Shown: in pieces, positions 8,742 through 18,253 of the stretch
Numbering within the stretch: position 1 is the first letter of the stretch
How the letters are laid out: each line of letters starts with the position of its first letter
Assembly (NCBI RefSeq): GCF_900105945.1
Contig: NZ_FNSO01000004.1
Coordinates: 5,022,001-5,086,000 of the forward strand
Source: Amycolatopsis tolypomycina
GTDB taxonomy: Bacteria > Actinomycetota > Actinomycetes > Mycobacteriales > Pseudonocardiaceae
DNA length: 64,000 bases
Direction of reading: 5' to 3'
The notes under the pieces: generated by a model
The model's input: the letters and a program-made list of their open reading frames with translations, nothing else
The model's database searches: none
Told to the model about the DNA's origin: nothing
Made by a program: the position numbers and the translations under genes

Positions 8742-11700
8742 GCTGGCCGCGTCGAAGGTGAAGAACTGGCTGCCGCGGCGGGCGTAGACGTAGCTGGTGC
8801 CGTTCTTGGTCAGAGACGCATCGTAGCGTGGCGCAGCCGGGGTGTAGGTCCCCGCGGTGTCGACGAAGGACACGGCGGAACCGTCCTCTTGATGGACCGT
8901 GACGTTCCCGGTGCCCGCGTCGGTGCCGGCGGCGAGGTTGTAGGAGTCGGTCCAGCCGTAGCCGAACGGACCGTCCGCGGCGAGGGTGCCGTTCGGGCCC
9001 CCGGGGTCGGCGATGCTTTCGGCGTAGCTGCGGGTGAACTTCAGGGTCATCCCGCGGCCCGGGGTGGCCAGGTCGGTGAAATCCTGGCCGAAGTAGCCGG
9101 TCGAGGTGTCGACCGGATCACCGGCCGTGCGGCGGGCGCAGCCGCAGGCGATGAACGCCGGGTTCGATCCCTTGGGCGCGTCCTGGATGCCAGGCGGGCC
9201 ACCGATGGGCTGCCCCGGGGTGCCGCCCATCGGGATGAAGGCGATCGCGTCCCAGGCGACGTCGAAGTCGGCGAGGTTGGTGTTGCCGGTGTTCACGTTG
9301 GCGCTCTGGTTGGTCAGGACGACGTTCGCGCCGTTCTGCATCGCGAATGTGCCGATGGTGACCCACTGTTCGGAGTTCCATGCCTGGTTGACCCGGAAAC
9401 GCCACGGCGACGCGCCGCCGCCGGGGTTGATGGTGTAGACGACGTTCGTGGCGTCCGCGCCGAGGCCGGGGATGTGGAGCTTCATCTTGTAGTACTGCAG
9501 CGACGGCAGGTTCGGCGTCCAGGTTCCGGTGTTGATCAGGCTGGGCTCGGAACCGGATTCGGTGTGGCTGAACAGGATGTGGCCGCCCAAGCCCGTGCCG
9601 AGCTGGTGGGTGTCGATCGCGCCGATCGGGTCGCCGGCGGAGTTCGCGCCGTAATGGAACGAGAACGAGCCGTTACTGGACCAATTCGAGCTGCCACAGC
9701 CCTGCAGGTTCAGCGGCAGGGACGGTTCGTCGTCCACGATGATGGCGTTGGCCGCTACCTTCGCGGTGTCGAGCGTGCACGTCGGCGGATTGCGCGTGGG
9801 ATTGGCGGGTTCGGACGAGCCGGTACCGACCGCGTAGGCGCTCGTGGCGCAGGTCGTGGCGCACGTCGGGATCCAAGTGACCGGCTTGTGCCACCAACAC
9901 TGGAAGTCGTTGAGCATGCAGTGGCTGGCGCCGGGGTTGCTCGGGTTCGTGTTGTTCGGGTCGCACTGGTTGTCCGTCAGCGTGCAGAAAGTGGCGAACG
10001 GCGCGGGCTGGATCCAGCTCGCCCCGCCGTTGTAGGTCGGCTTGGCGTAGGCCCGGCTGCCGTAGCGGATGAGCGGGCTGGCCATCCAGCCGAGCACACG
10101 TTCCTGGTACGGCCAGCTCGCCGGGTGCGCTGCGTCGGCGTAAGTGTCCTTCAGGTACGGATCACGGTTGGGCGGGTAGTCCAGGTTGTCCGGGTTGTTC
10201 GTCCAGCCCAGTCCCCACGTCCCGTGTGGCCCGGTGCAGGTCGGCCCAGGCGTGCACCCTGTGGTGTTGCCATTGGCCGCGTTCGGCTGGATGCCCGAGT
10301 TGTAGGCCCAGATCGCGAAGTACCAGTTCTCCAGGTACTTCGGGTCGCCGTTGTTGGCGACGATGCCGTCGGTGTAGAGCTGGTTCCACGTGTCCTCGAG
10401 GATCTGCAGCGCCGCAGCGATGTTTTCCTGGTAGTCGACCGCGACCTTGATCTGGCCGTGGGCGGACAGCGCATGGTCGCCGACGTGCATGCCGGAGGTG
10501 ACCTGGCCGATGCCGTAGCCGCAGTCGGCGCCGGCGTAGTTGATCGAACGGATGTCGCCGCCGGCGCCGTAGTAGTCGGCGATCAACGGGTCACCGGCGG
10601 TGCCGGCGGGTGCGTGCCACGAGGCCTGCGACCAGTTCGACTCCTGGGCCATGATGCCCTCGAACACGGATCGGGGAACCGTGCTCCAGCCGCCTGTCGG
10701 GTGTTGGAGCGGGATCAGCGGAAAGTCGCTGTTCGGCGCGTAGGCGACGAGGCCCAGGTTGTCGAAACCGGCGGGCCGGGTGTAGGCACTGCCAGTGAGC
10801 AGGCCCTGTTCGGCCATCTGCGCCGCCCAGTCGACCTGAGCCGGGGCAGGCTGCATGACCTGCTTCGCCGTGTCGAGCCGAGGCACCGCGCAAGTCGGAG
10901 TCTGCGCGGTTGTCGTGGCTTGCGTGTTCGGTGAAACCTGCACCGGTGCGGCGTCGGCCTTGGGCTGGGTGCGTCCCGACGGCGCAGCATTCGGCACGGC
11001 CGGTTCCGACGCGTGATAAGACGGCAACGCAGTCGTGGGTGTGGCTGAGCGCTTGGTCGCAGCAGGCGTGAGCACCTTGCCGGTCCGCGATGATCGCGCT
11101 AGCAGATCACTCTTCGTGCCGTCGGCATCCGCGCCGAGCAGCGCATCACCGTCGAGCGACGATGTCGCCGCAGCATGGGCGAGACCGGTGTCAGGCACGT
11201 CACGGACACTCAGGGTCTTGAGCAACGCGGGCTCGGTGTGCTGAGCACCAGTCAGGACAGCGCGGCCGGCCCGGCCGGGAAACAGCTGCAGGCGCGTGCG
11301 GTCACCGGTCGCGAAGGCGGTGATCTTTCCGTTGTTCTCGTGTCCGGCGGTCGCCGTGGCGGCACCTGCCTTGGTGGCGAGGAAATTGACGCCGCCGTCC
11401 ACGGACGGACGGACGTCGAAGACGTCGCCGTCGGCGGTGGCGAGAATGGTGGTCCGATCGGTGGCCACGGACACGAGCCGGTTGCCTGCCACCCCGACGA
11501 TCCCGTTGCCGACCGGTACGGCGGAGGTGATCTGCCCGGATGCAGTGATCGAGCCGTCGACCTTGCCCATGGCCAGGTTCGCGGTCAGCAGCTGGGTGTT
11601 CTGATCATTCGCGCCGACCTCCAGGGTGAAGACCGCTTGATCGCCCATACCACAGCCGGGCGAGTAGTACTTGAGCCCGACCCCGGTGGCGATCGGCTTG

Positions 11701-12143
11701 ACCACACCCGAAGCGACATCGATCGCATAGGCGAACGCACCGTGGTCCCGGGCAGCCTGCTGATTGACGGCCGAACCGGGCAGCACCGCAACCGCGACGA
11801 AACGCCCGTCCCCGGACAAGCACTGATACCCGGTCCAGGACGCCTCATCGAAGCCGGCCGGGCTGATCAGAGCGATCTCCTGCCACGCGAACCCGGCATT
11901 CTCCTTGGCTACCCGGACGTGGTAGCCCGCCTGGTCGCCCCACCCGTCCACGGCGAGATCGCCGGATCGCACAGCGTCCGGACCGAAGTCACCCGGCCCG
12001 GCGACGGTTGCCGTCTTCGCTGAGGCCGCCTCGGCCGGCGCAACGATCGGGACAGCCGTCACGACAGTGGCGGCCAAGCCGACGATCACCAAGAGAGCGA
12101 CGAATGTTCTTCCGGACAGCAGAGATCTCCGCGCATTGCGCAC
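8742..12143 (-). pseudogene. RHS/YD-repeat secreted protein, N-terminal part, truncated by IS21
   Basis: The preferred start is GTG 12143 (MRNARRSLLSG) with GGAAGG 8 bases upstream; TTG 12176 is an alternative. A signal segment (FVALLVIVGLAATVVTAVPI) ends near AEAASA. Next comes a beta-propeller-like stretch of about 350 residues, a Pro/Thr linker, then a lytic-transglycosylase-like domain at about 485-620 (GIMAQESNWSQASW, CGYGIGQVTSGMH, FAIWAYNSG). A golvesin/carbohydrate-binding-like domain follows at about 820-970 and a DUF6531-type pre-RHS segment at about 1005 (GDPVDTSTGYFGQDFTD). The frame stops at a TGA supplied by the IS21 end. With the 2302-5676 part it would make about 2,256 residues. 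The truncated product could still be secreted. Confidence 0.9.
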
Positions 12144-12423
12144 AGCACAAGCCTTCCCACCCCAGTACGGCTTCAACAGCCGTCCAGCTCGCGCGTGCCC
12201 GCAATCCGGGCCGCTCAGCGAAAACTACGCACAGGTGACCAAAAATGGGATCGACCATTCGGGGGAATATGGCAAGCCGACCGTAAGAAAAGCATTAAAA
12301 GTCACCAAGAGCTTTCTTTACCAGGGTATTGAAAACGCTTGAATCGATCTGGCCAAATTGAACTTTTCGTATGTTTGCAGGCGTCCCGATCCTACGGCCC
12401 CGGCGGGCTCCCTGGTCGCGCCC
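12144..12423. other. AT-richer intergenic region upstream of the RHS gene
   Basis: About 280 bases between the RHS start and the end of the hydrolase gene. The part at about 12235-12375 is clearly richer in A/T than its surroundings (AAGAAAAGCATTAAAAGTCA) and probably holds the RHS promoter. I see no convincing reading frame here. Confidence 0.5.
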
Positions 12424-13239
12424 TCAGCCGTCGGCACGGCCAAGAGTCGTGACCTCGCGGACAGCCGCGGCGACGGCCGGCGCATCTTTCTTCAGGATCG
12501 CCCCGTGGTTGCTCTTGACCTTCGAGCTCACCTTGATGTTCGAGTTGCGGTCGGTCACCCCGTCGAGGCTGACACGCAGACGTTCCTGTTCATCATCCTT
12601 GCTTCCGAAGGACGTGCCCGAAGCGACCACGTACCGCACTGGAACGGTGATCCCGTCCAGCACCGGGCCCAGCTCGCGCTCGCGCGACAGCACTCCCAGT
12701 TCGATGTTGCTCTCGGCCTGCTGCTCGGCGCTCATCCGCGGGGTCAGGCCGGTCGGGCGCAGCAAGGGCATGACCAGGTTCAGCCGCTTGAACAGCTTCC
12801 GGATGCGCTGCTCCATCGCCTCGTCGAGCCAGTCGTACGGGTACGCCCCGTCCACCAGGACCGCCCCCATCGCCCGCTGCGGGTTCCGCTCGGCCCAGTG
12901 CGCCGCGACCACCGCCCCGTAGGACCAGCCCACCACCAACGCCCGCTCCACACCTCGCGCCGCCAGCACGGCGTCGACGTCCCGGACAGCGGCTTCGAAG
13001 GAGTAGTCCGCCGACCGCTTCGACTTGCCGCGGGCCCGCTCGTCGAAGGTGATGTGCCGGAATTCGCCGCCGAGTTCGGCCAGCACCCGTCGCCAGTAGC
13101 CCTGGGTGGCGAACTGGCCGTTGCAGTAGAGCACCGGGATGCCGGTGCCACCGGTGTCAGTGACGGCGAGGGCCGTGTCGTCGACCGGGAGCATGCCGGT
13201 CCAGGCCGAGCCGGTGGAGGAAGCGTTGCTGTTCGTCAT
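12424..13239 (-). CDS. Alpha/beta hydrolase
   Basis: 271 residues from ATG 13239 (MTNSNASSTGSAW); the open frame extends further upstream, but that part is low-complexity and lacks homology. The fold is clear: oxyanion region YCNGQFATQGYWRRVL, FDERARGKSKR, nucleophile elbow VVGWSYGAVVAAHWAERNP (G-W-S-Y-G, Ser nucleophile), then GAVLVDGAYPYDW. The His near the end lies in KSNHGAILKKDAPAVAAAVRE. A cap insertion sits around residues 145-190 (FKRLNLVMPLLRP). The substrate cannot be read from the sequence. It has its own promoter region and no obvious operon partner. Confidence 0.85.
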   Translation of the reverse strand: MTNSNASSTGSAWTGMLPVDDTALAVTDTGGTGIPVLYCNGQFATQGYWRRVLAELGGEFRHITFDERARGKSKRSADYSFEAAVRDVDAVLAARGVERALVVGWSYGAVVAAHWAERNPQRAMGAVLVDGAYPYDWLDEAMEQRIRKLFKRLNLVMPLLRPTGLTPRMSAEQQAESNIELGVLSRERELGPVLDGITVPVRYVVASGTSFGSKDDEQERLRVSLDGVTDRNSNIKVSSKVKSNHGAILKKDAPAVAAAVREVTTLGRADG

Positions 13240-13399
13240 GCCGCTACTGTCGGCGGTTCGCCTGACATGCCCCTGACTCCGCTCTGACACGGGCTCCGGC
13301 AGGTGGCCAACCCTGAGTTTTCCCCTGATCTCGGAACACTTCCGAACCGCAAACCCTCGCCTTCTCCGACGATCGGGCGACCTGACCAGGGGTGTTGCC

Positions 13400-14011
13400 A
13401 TGCTTCGACCGCTCACGAGATCACGCGCCGTCGTCCTCGCCGTCTGGATTCAGCTGCTGACCGCGCTGTCGTTCGTGCTGTCGATCATCGTCGTCTGGAC
13501 CTCCGGAGCCGATGCACAGGCCGCAGCAGAAGCCGAACTCGCCCGGCAGGGACTGCCCGCGTCCTTGCTCGCCGAGCACGGGGTCAGCTTCGGCTCGAAC
13601 ACCGCCGAGACGCCGTTGCCGGCGGCGATCATCACCGTCCTCGTCGTGCTGGCACGGTTGAACCTGACCGGGCGGCGGGCCGGTCAGGTGCTGTCCTGGG
13701 TCTTCCATCCGTTGCTGGCGGTGGCCGGGGCGCTGATCGTGCCGGCTCAGCTGTTCACGGCCACGTTCCTCGCCACGAGCTTCCGGGACTCCGGCGATCC
13801 GGTGCTCCGGCAGGTCGACGTCCCGAAGCTGGTCGACGCCGCTCGCGAGGCCATGCCGAGCTGGCTTCCGGTCGTCGACGGCGCGAAGCTGGTCCTGACC
13901 ACGGCCGGTTCCCTGCTGGTGATCGTCCTGCTGGCGCTACCGGCGTCGCGTGCGTTCTTCCGGGGGCGAAAGCGGATCAATCCAACGTCAAAATCCGAGA
14001 GCACAGCGTGA
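13400..14011 (+). CDS. Hypothetical membrane protein
   Basis: 203 residues from ATG 13400 (MLRPLTRSRAVVL), with CAGGGG upstream. Four hydrophobic segments are visible: about 11-35 (VLAVWIQLLTALSFVLSIIVV), 75-92 (PLPAAIITVLVVLA), 100-125 (LSWVFHPLLAVAGALIVPAQ) and 170-190 (LVLTTAGSLLVIVLLALPA). The soluble loop between 1 and 2 is Ala/Glu-rich, and a basic tail ends the protein. I recognise no family. It is divergent from the hydrolase at 13239. Confidence 0.7.
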   Translation: MLRPLTRSRAVVLAVWIQLLTALSFVLSIIVVWTSGADAQAAAEAELARQGLPASLLAEHGVSFGSNTAETPLPAAIITVLVVLARLNLTGRRAGQVLSWVFHPLLAVAGALIVPAQLFTATFLATSFRDSGDPVLRQVDVPKLVDAAREAMPSWLPVVDGAKLVLTTAGSLLVIVLLALPASRAFFRGRKRINPTSKSESTA

Positions 14012-14093
14012 AAGACATGCCGGTGCGACGTGTGCGGGCGGCCACGGCACGCCATCGTTCGGTGACGAAGTTCCGGCGATCCGAAGGATTTCG

Positions 14094-14210
14094 ATGAGCG
14101 ACCTGGCCTACACGCTGATGCTGATCGGCGGTTTCGTTGCACTGGCTGTGGTGCTCCGTGTGGCGGAACGCTGGTGCCAGGAGCACCCGCGCCGGGACGA
14201 GCGGTACTAG
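14094..14210 (+). CDS. Small membrane peptide resembling the kdp-leader peptide
   Basis: 38 residues beginning MSDLAYTLMLIGGFVALAVV, then LRVAERW and a charged tail. It has one transmembrane helix with the start (A/S)DLAY and the exit motif LRxxERx. The same design occurs in the 27-residue peptide that opens the kdp operon at 22180 (MADLAYVLLAIVVF... LRGLERL). The two genes bracket the kdp locus on opposite strands. GAAGGA lies 6 bases before the ATG. It may be a second KdpF-like or complex-modulating peptide; this is inference from similarity and position. Confidence 0.6.
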   Translation: MSDLAYTLMLIGGFVALAVVLRVAERWCQEHPRRDERY

Positions 14211-14227
14211 CTACGTACGGTTCCTGG

Positions 14228-14437
14228 CTATTCGCCTTCGATCTCGGCGAGCACCTCGGCCGCGGTCTGGCTGCCTTCGTCGGCGAGCCGGCGGAGTTCG
14301 TCGAGGTCTTCTCGTTCGGTGGCGAGCTCGATGAGCAGGTCGACGGCGTCGGAATGCCCGGCGGCAGCCCACCTGCGCAGTTCGGCGGTGTCGCCGCGCG
14401 CGGCCGCCAGCTCGATGGCTTCGCTGGGATCGATCAC
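14228..14437 (-). CDS. Small helical-repeat protein coupled to kdpE
   Basis: 69 residues from GTG 14437, overlapping the kdpE stop (GTGA). The sequence is a run of short amphipathic helices: EAIELAAARGDTAELRRWAA, then SDAVDLLIELATERED, then LDELRRLADEGSQTAAEVL. This recalls ankyrin/TPR-like helical pairs. It is the last gene of the kdp operon and converges on the micropeptide ending at 14210. Its position suggests a partner or modifier of KdpD/KdpE output. I know of no named family for it. Confidence 0.65.
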   Translation of the reverse strand: MIDPSEAIELAAARGDTAELRRWAAAGHSDAVDLLIELATEREDLDELRRLADEGSQTAAEVLAEIEGE

Positions 14438-15129
14438 GGTGACTCCTCCGGGACGAAGCGGTACCCGATGCCGGTCTCGGTGATCAGGTACCGCGGGTGG
14501 GACGGCTCGGGTTCGAGCTTGCGCCGCAGCTGTGCCATGTAGACGCGCAGATAGTGCCCACGGTCCGCGTAGTCCGGTCCCCAGACCTTGGTCAGCAGAT
14601 GTTTACCACTGATCAGCGAGTCGGGGTTGCGGACGAGCTGTTCGAGGATGGCCCATTCCGTGCGGGTCAGGTGCACCGCCACGTCACCCCGGCGGACAGT
14701 CTTCGATGAGACGTCCACGGTGAACGCGGCGGTCTCGACGACGAGGTCCGGTTCGGGCGGCGCGCCGAGGGCCAGCCGCCGTTCCGCGACGCGCAGGCAC
14801 GCGAACAGCTCGTCCATCCCGAACGGCTTGGTGACGTAGGTGTCGGCACCGGTGTCGAGGGCCCGGATCTTGTCCGCGGACCGGTCCCGGGCCGAGAGCA
14901 CGATGATCGGCATCGCGCTCCAGGTCCGCAGCTCGCGGATCACCTCGATGCCGTCGATGTCGGGCAACCCGAGGTCGAGCAGCACCAGGTCCGGGTGCTC
15001 GGTCGCCGCGGTCAGCAGCGCCGAGGCACCGTCGGTGGCCGTGACCACGGAGTAGCCGCGGGCGGTGAGGTTGATCCGCAGCGCCCGCACGAGCGCGGTT
15101 TCGTCGTCGACCACGAGCACAGACGTCAT
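14434..15129 (-). CDS. kdpE: Potassium-response regulator KdpE
   Basis: 231 residues. The receiver domain (1-120) has the acidic pair in VVDDE, the phospho-Asp in LVLLDLGLPD and the Lys in YVTKPFG. The OmpR/PhoB winged helix follows (about 130-231: LTRTEWAILEQLVRNPDSLI, VYMAQLRRKLE, ETGIGYRF). KdpE activates kdpFABC under potassium limitation or osmotic stress. Its ATG overlaps the kdpD stop by 4 bases. Confidence 0.95.
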   Translation of the reverse strand: MTSVLVVDDETALVRALRINLTARGYSVVTATDGASALLTAATEHPDLVLLDLGLPDIDGIEVIRELRTWSAMPIIVLSARDRSADKIRALDTGADTYVTKPFGMDELFACLRVAERRLALGAPPEPDLVVETAAFTVDVSSKTVRRGDVAVHLTRTEWAILEQLVRNPDSLISGKHLLTKVWGPDYADRGHYLRVYMAQLRRKLEPEPSHPRYLITETGIGYRFVPEESP

Positions 15130-17636
15130 CGCGTCACCTCCGGCAGGGACACCACGATCGTCAGGCCGCCACCCGGGGTGTCCTCGGCCCGGATGTCCCC
15201 GTCCATCGCCTCCACGAACCCCTTCGCGACCGACAGCCCCAGCCCGACACCGGGAGTTGTGTTGCGGTCGCCGAGCCGCTGGAACGGCGCGAACGCCGAA
15301 TCGGCCGTGCCTTTCGGCAAGCCGGGGCCGTGGTCGACGATCCGCAGCTCGACGCGGCCCCCGTACGCGCTCGCGCGCACGGCGACCTCGCCGCCGCCGT
15401 GGCGGAGCGCGTTGTCGATCACGTTGGCGATCGCCCGTTCCAGCAGGCCGGGATCAGCGGTGACCGCGGGCAGCCGGTCGTCGATGTCGACCGCGATCTT
15501 CGCGCCGCCGTCCACCGCGGCCAGCGCCGTCGCGACGACCTCGTCGTACCCGACCGGCCGGAGCAGCGGCTGCACCGCGCCGGTCGCCAGGCGCGACGAA
15601 TCCAGGAGGTTGTCGACCAGCCCGGAAAGCCGGTCCGTCGACTCTTCACCGGCACTCAGCAGTTCCTCGGTGTCCTCTTCGGACAAGCTGATGTCGTGGG
15701 CGCGCAGCCCGCCGAAGACGGCCTTGATGGACGTGAGCGGGGTGCGCAGGTCGTGGCCGATGGCCGAGAGCAAGGCCGTCCGCAGCTCGGTGGTTTCCGC
15801 CCGCCGCTGTGCCTCCTGCGTCTGCGCGGCCATCCGCTGCTGCCGCAGGGCGAGCAGGGCCTGACCCGCCGCGGCCTCGAGCACCCGCTGGTCGTGTGCC
15901 GGCAGCGTCCGGCCGCGCAACGCGAGGTGGACGTCGTCGGTGACCGGGACGTCGACGTCGGCTTCGTCCGGGTCGTCGCACGGCCGTTCCCCCGTGCAGG
16001 CCGCGCGGACCCATTCGTCGTCCTGTTTCTCCAGCAGCGAGACGGATTCGAGCCCGAAGTTCTCCCGCACCTTTTCCAGCAGCCGCTGCAGTGGGTCGCC
16101 GTCGCCGAGCACGGTCCGTGCGTAGGAGGCCAGCAGCGCGGCCTCGGTCCGGGCCCGCGCGGCGGCGTCGGCCCGGCGGGAGGCCCGGTCGACGACGAGC
16201 GCGAAGGCCACCGCGACGACGACCATCGCGATCAGCGTGATGATGTTCTGCTGGGCGTCGACGGTCAGCGTGTACAGCGGCGGGGTGAAGAAGAAGTTCA
16301 GCAGCAACGCGCTCGCGATCGACGCGAACAGCGCGGGCCCGAGCCCGCCGACGAGGGCCACGATGATCGTCGCGAGGAAGTAGTCGATCACGTTGGTGGA
16401 CAGAATCAGCGTCTGCCGCAGCACCACGCCGATCAGCGTCGCCACCGCAGGCAGGAGCAGCGCGAGCGCCCAGCCGAGCACCTGCCGCCGCCGGGCCAGA
16501 GAGCTGCGCGGGAACAGCTTCGCGCGCAGGCGCCCGCCGGACTCGTCGTGGGTGACCATGTGCACGTCGATCGGCCCGGACTCCTGCACCACCGTGGCGC
16601 CGATGCCCTCGTCGAACAGCCGCGCCACCCGGGAGCGCCGGGACGTGCCCACGACGACCTGCGTCGCGTTCACGCCGCGGGCGAAGTCGAGCAGCGCGGT
16701 CGGGACGTCGTCGCCAACCACGGTGTGGAAGGTGGCGCCGACGTCTTCGGCGAGCTTGCGGTACTCGGCGATCGCCTGCGGGGATGCCCCAGCCAGGCCG
16801 TCGCCGCGCAGGATCTGGAGCACCAACAGTTCGGCGCCGGCCCGTTTGGCGATGCGGCGGGCCCGCCGGATCAGCGTCTCGCTCTCCCGGCCGCCGCTGA
16901 TCGCCACGACCACCCGCTCCCGCGCCTCCCACGTGTCGGTGATGTCGCGCTCGCTGCGATAGCGCTGCAGCGCGACGTCGACCTGATCGGCCACCCACAG
17001 CAGGGCGAGCTCCCGCAGTGCGGTGAGGTTGCCGGGCCGGAAGTAGTTGCCCAGCGCGGCGTCGATCCGGTTGGCCGGGTAGACGTTGCCGTGCGCGAGC
17101 CGCCGCCGCAGCGCCTCGGGCGTGATGTCGACCAGTTCGAGTTGCTCGGCGCGGCGGACGACCTCGTCCGGGACGGTCTCCTGCTGGGCGATGCCGGTGA
17201 TCCGCTCGACGACGTCGTTGAGACTCTCCAGGTGCTGCACGTTCACCGTCGAGAGCACGTCGATCCCGGCGTCCAGGAGTTCCTCGATGTCCTGCCAGCG
17301 CTTCTCGTTGCGCGAGCCGGCCACGTTGGTGTGCGCCAGCTCGTCCACGACCGCGACTTCCGGGGCGCGGGCGAGGATCGCATCGACGTCCATCTCCTCA
17401 AAGTCGTGCCCGCGGTAGGCCAGCGTGTGCCGCGGGACAGCTTCGAGCCCGTCCAGGAGCTCAGCGGTCTTGCGCCGGCCGTGCGTCTCCACCAGGCCGA
17501 CGACGACGTCGGTGCCGCGGCCGAGCCGGCGGCGGGCCTCCCCGAGCATGGCGAAGGTCTTCCCCACGCCCGGGGCGGCCCCCAGGTAGATCCGCAGCTC
17601 ACCGCGACGGCGCTTGCCCGCGTCCGCTGTCGTCAC
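15126..17636 (-). CDS. kdpD: Sensor histidine kinase KdpD
   Basis: 836 residues, close to full length for KdpD. The N-terminal KdpD domain has GAAPGVGKTFAML (Walker A) and VVDELAHTNVAGSRNEKRW. A Usp-like domain lies at about 225-360 (VVVAISGGRESETLIRRARR, VVVGTSRRSRVARL). The DUF4118 membrane unit of four helices is at about 385-490, then a GAF-like region. The kinase core has the H-box in LSAIGHDLRTPLTSI, an N-box (IANVIDNALRHGG) and G-boxes (DHGPGLPKG, GVGLGLSVAKGFV). It senses K+ and phosphorylates KdpE. It sits 3 bases after kdpC in the operon. Confidence 0.96.
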   Translation of the reverse strand: MTTADAGKRRRGELRIYLGAAPGVGKTFAMLGEARRRLGRGTDVVVGLVETHGRRKTAELLDGLEAVPRHTLAYRGHDFEEMDVDAILARAPEVAVVDELAHTNVAGSRNEKRWQDIEELLDAGIDVLSTVNVQHLESLNDVVERITGIAQQETVPDEVVRRAEQLELVDITPEALRRRLAHGNVYPANRIDAALGNYFRPGNLTALRELALLWVADQVDVALQRYRSERDITDTWEARERVVVAISGGRESETLIRRARRIAKRAGAELLVLQILRGDGLAGASPQAIAEYRKLAEDVGATFHTVVGDDVPTALLDFARGVNATQVVVGTSRRSRVARLFDEGIGATVVQESGPIDVHMVTHDESGGRLRAKLFPRSSLARRRQVLGWALALLLPAVATLIGVVLRQTLILSTNVIDYFLATIIVALVGGLGPALFASIASALLLNFFFTPPLYTLTVDAQQNIITLIAMVVVAVAFALVVDRASRRADAAARARTEAALLASYARTVLGDGDPLQRLLEKVRENFGLESVSLLEKQDDEWVRAACTGERPCDDPDEADVDVPVTDDVHLALRGRTLPAHDQRVLEAAAGQALLALRQQRMAAQTQEAQRRAETTELRTALLSAIGHDLRTPLTSIKAVFGGLRAHDISLSEEDTEELLSAGEESTDRLSGLVDNLLDSSRLATGAVQPLLRPVGYDEVVATALAAVDGGAKIAVDIDDRLPAVTADPGLLERAIANVIDNALRHGGGEVAVRASAYGGRVELRIVDHGPGLPKGTADSAFAPFQRLGDRNTTPGVGLGLSVAKGFVEAMDGDIRAEDTPGGGLTIVVSLPEVTR

Positions 17637-17639
17637 CGG

Positions 17640-18251
17640 TCAGTGCCTGGCCGCCGCGACGGCGAGGTTGAGCTGCAGCACGGTGACCGCCGGGTCGCCG
17701 AGCACGCCGAGCCCACGCCCGGTCGTGTTCTCGGCGACGAGCTTGCGGACCTCGTCCTCGCTCAGGCCGTTCTCCCGTGCGACCCGCGGCACCTGCAGCT
17801 CGGCGTAGGCCGGGCTGATCTGCGGATCGAGGCCCGAGGCCGACGCGGTGACGGCGTCGGCCGGGATCTTCGAGACGTCGACGCCTTCGCGCTTGGCGAT
17901 CAGCTCCTGCCGCTGCTTGACCAGCGCGAGCAGGTCGTCGTTGCCGGTGCCCTTGTTCGACGCACCCGAGGTGGACGGGTCACCCGGGCCGAGCGGGTCC
18001 TTCGACCCCGCCGAGGGCCGGTTGTGGAAGTACGGGTCGTGGGCCGGGTCCTTCGCCACCGGGTCGACGCCGATCAGCGACGACCCGACGGCTTGCCCGT
18101 TCTGCGTGACGATCGAGCCTTCGGCCTGGTCCGAGAGGCCGGGGATCCGGGCCACCGCCCAGACGGCCAGGGGGTAGACGACGCCCAGCAGCACGGTCAG
18201 CACCAGCAGCATCTTCAGGCCGGCGACGGTCTGCTTGTACAGCACCTTCAT
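17640..18251 (-). CDS. kdpC: K+-transporting ATPase subunit KdpC
   Basis: 203 residues from ATG 18251. One N-terminal membrane helix (GLKMLLVLTVLLGVVYPLAV) is followed by a periplasmic domain with the KdpC landmarks GSSLIGVDPVAKDPAHDPYF and FHNRPSAG, then SASGLDPQISPAYAELQVPR and GVLGDPAVTVLQLNLAV. KdpC is a non-catalytic partner of the KdpFABC pump. The ATG lies 2 bases after the kdpB stop. Confidence 0.96.
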   Translation of the reverse strand: MKVLYKQTVAGLKMLLVLTVLLGVVYPLAVWAVARIPGLSDQAEGSIVTQNGQAVGSSLIGVDPVAKDPAHDPYFHNRPSAGSKDPLGPGDPSTSGASNKGTGNDDLLALVKQRQELIAKREGVDVSKIPADAVTASASGLDPQISPAYAELQVPRVARENGLSEDEVRKLVAENTTGRGLGVLGDPAVTVLQLNLAVAAARH

Positions 18252-18253
18252 GA

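Noticed and set aside
12424..13416. Longer start for the alpha/beta hydrolase at 13416
   Set aside because: The extra N-terminal residues are Arg/Ser-rich, outside the fold, and run through the promoter interval facing the gene at 13400.
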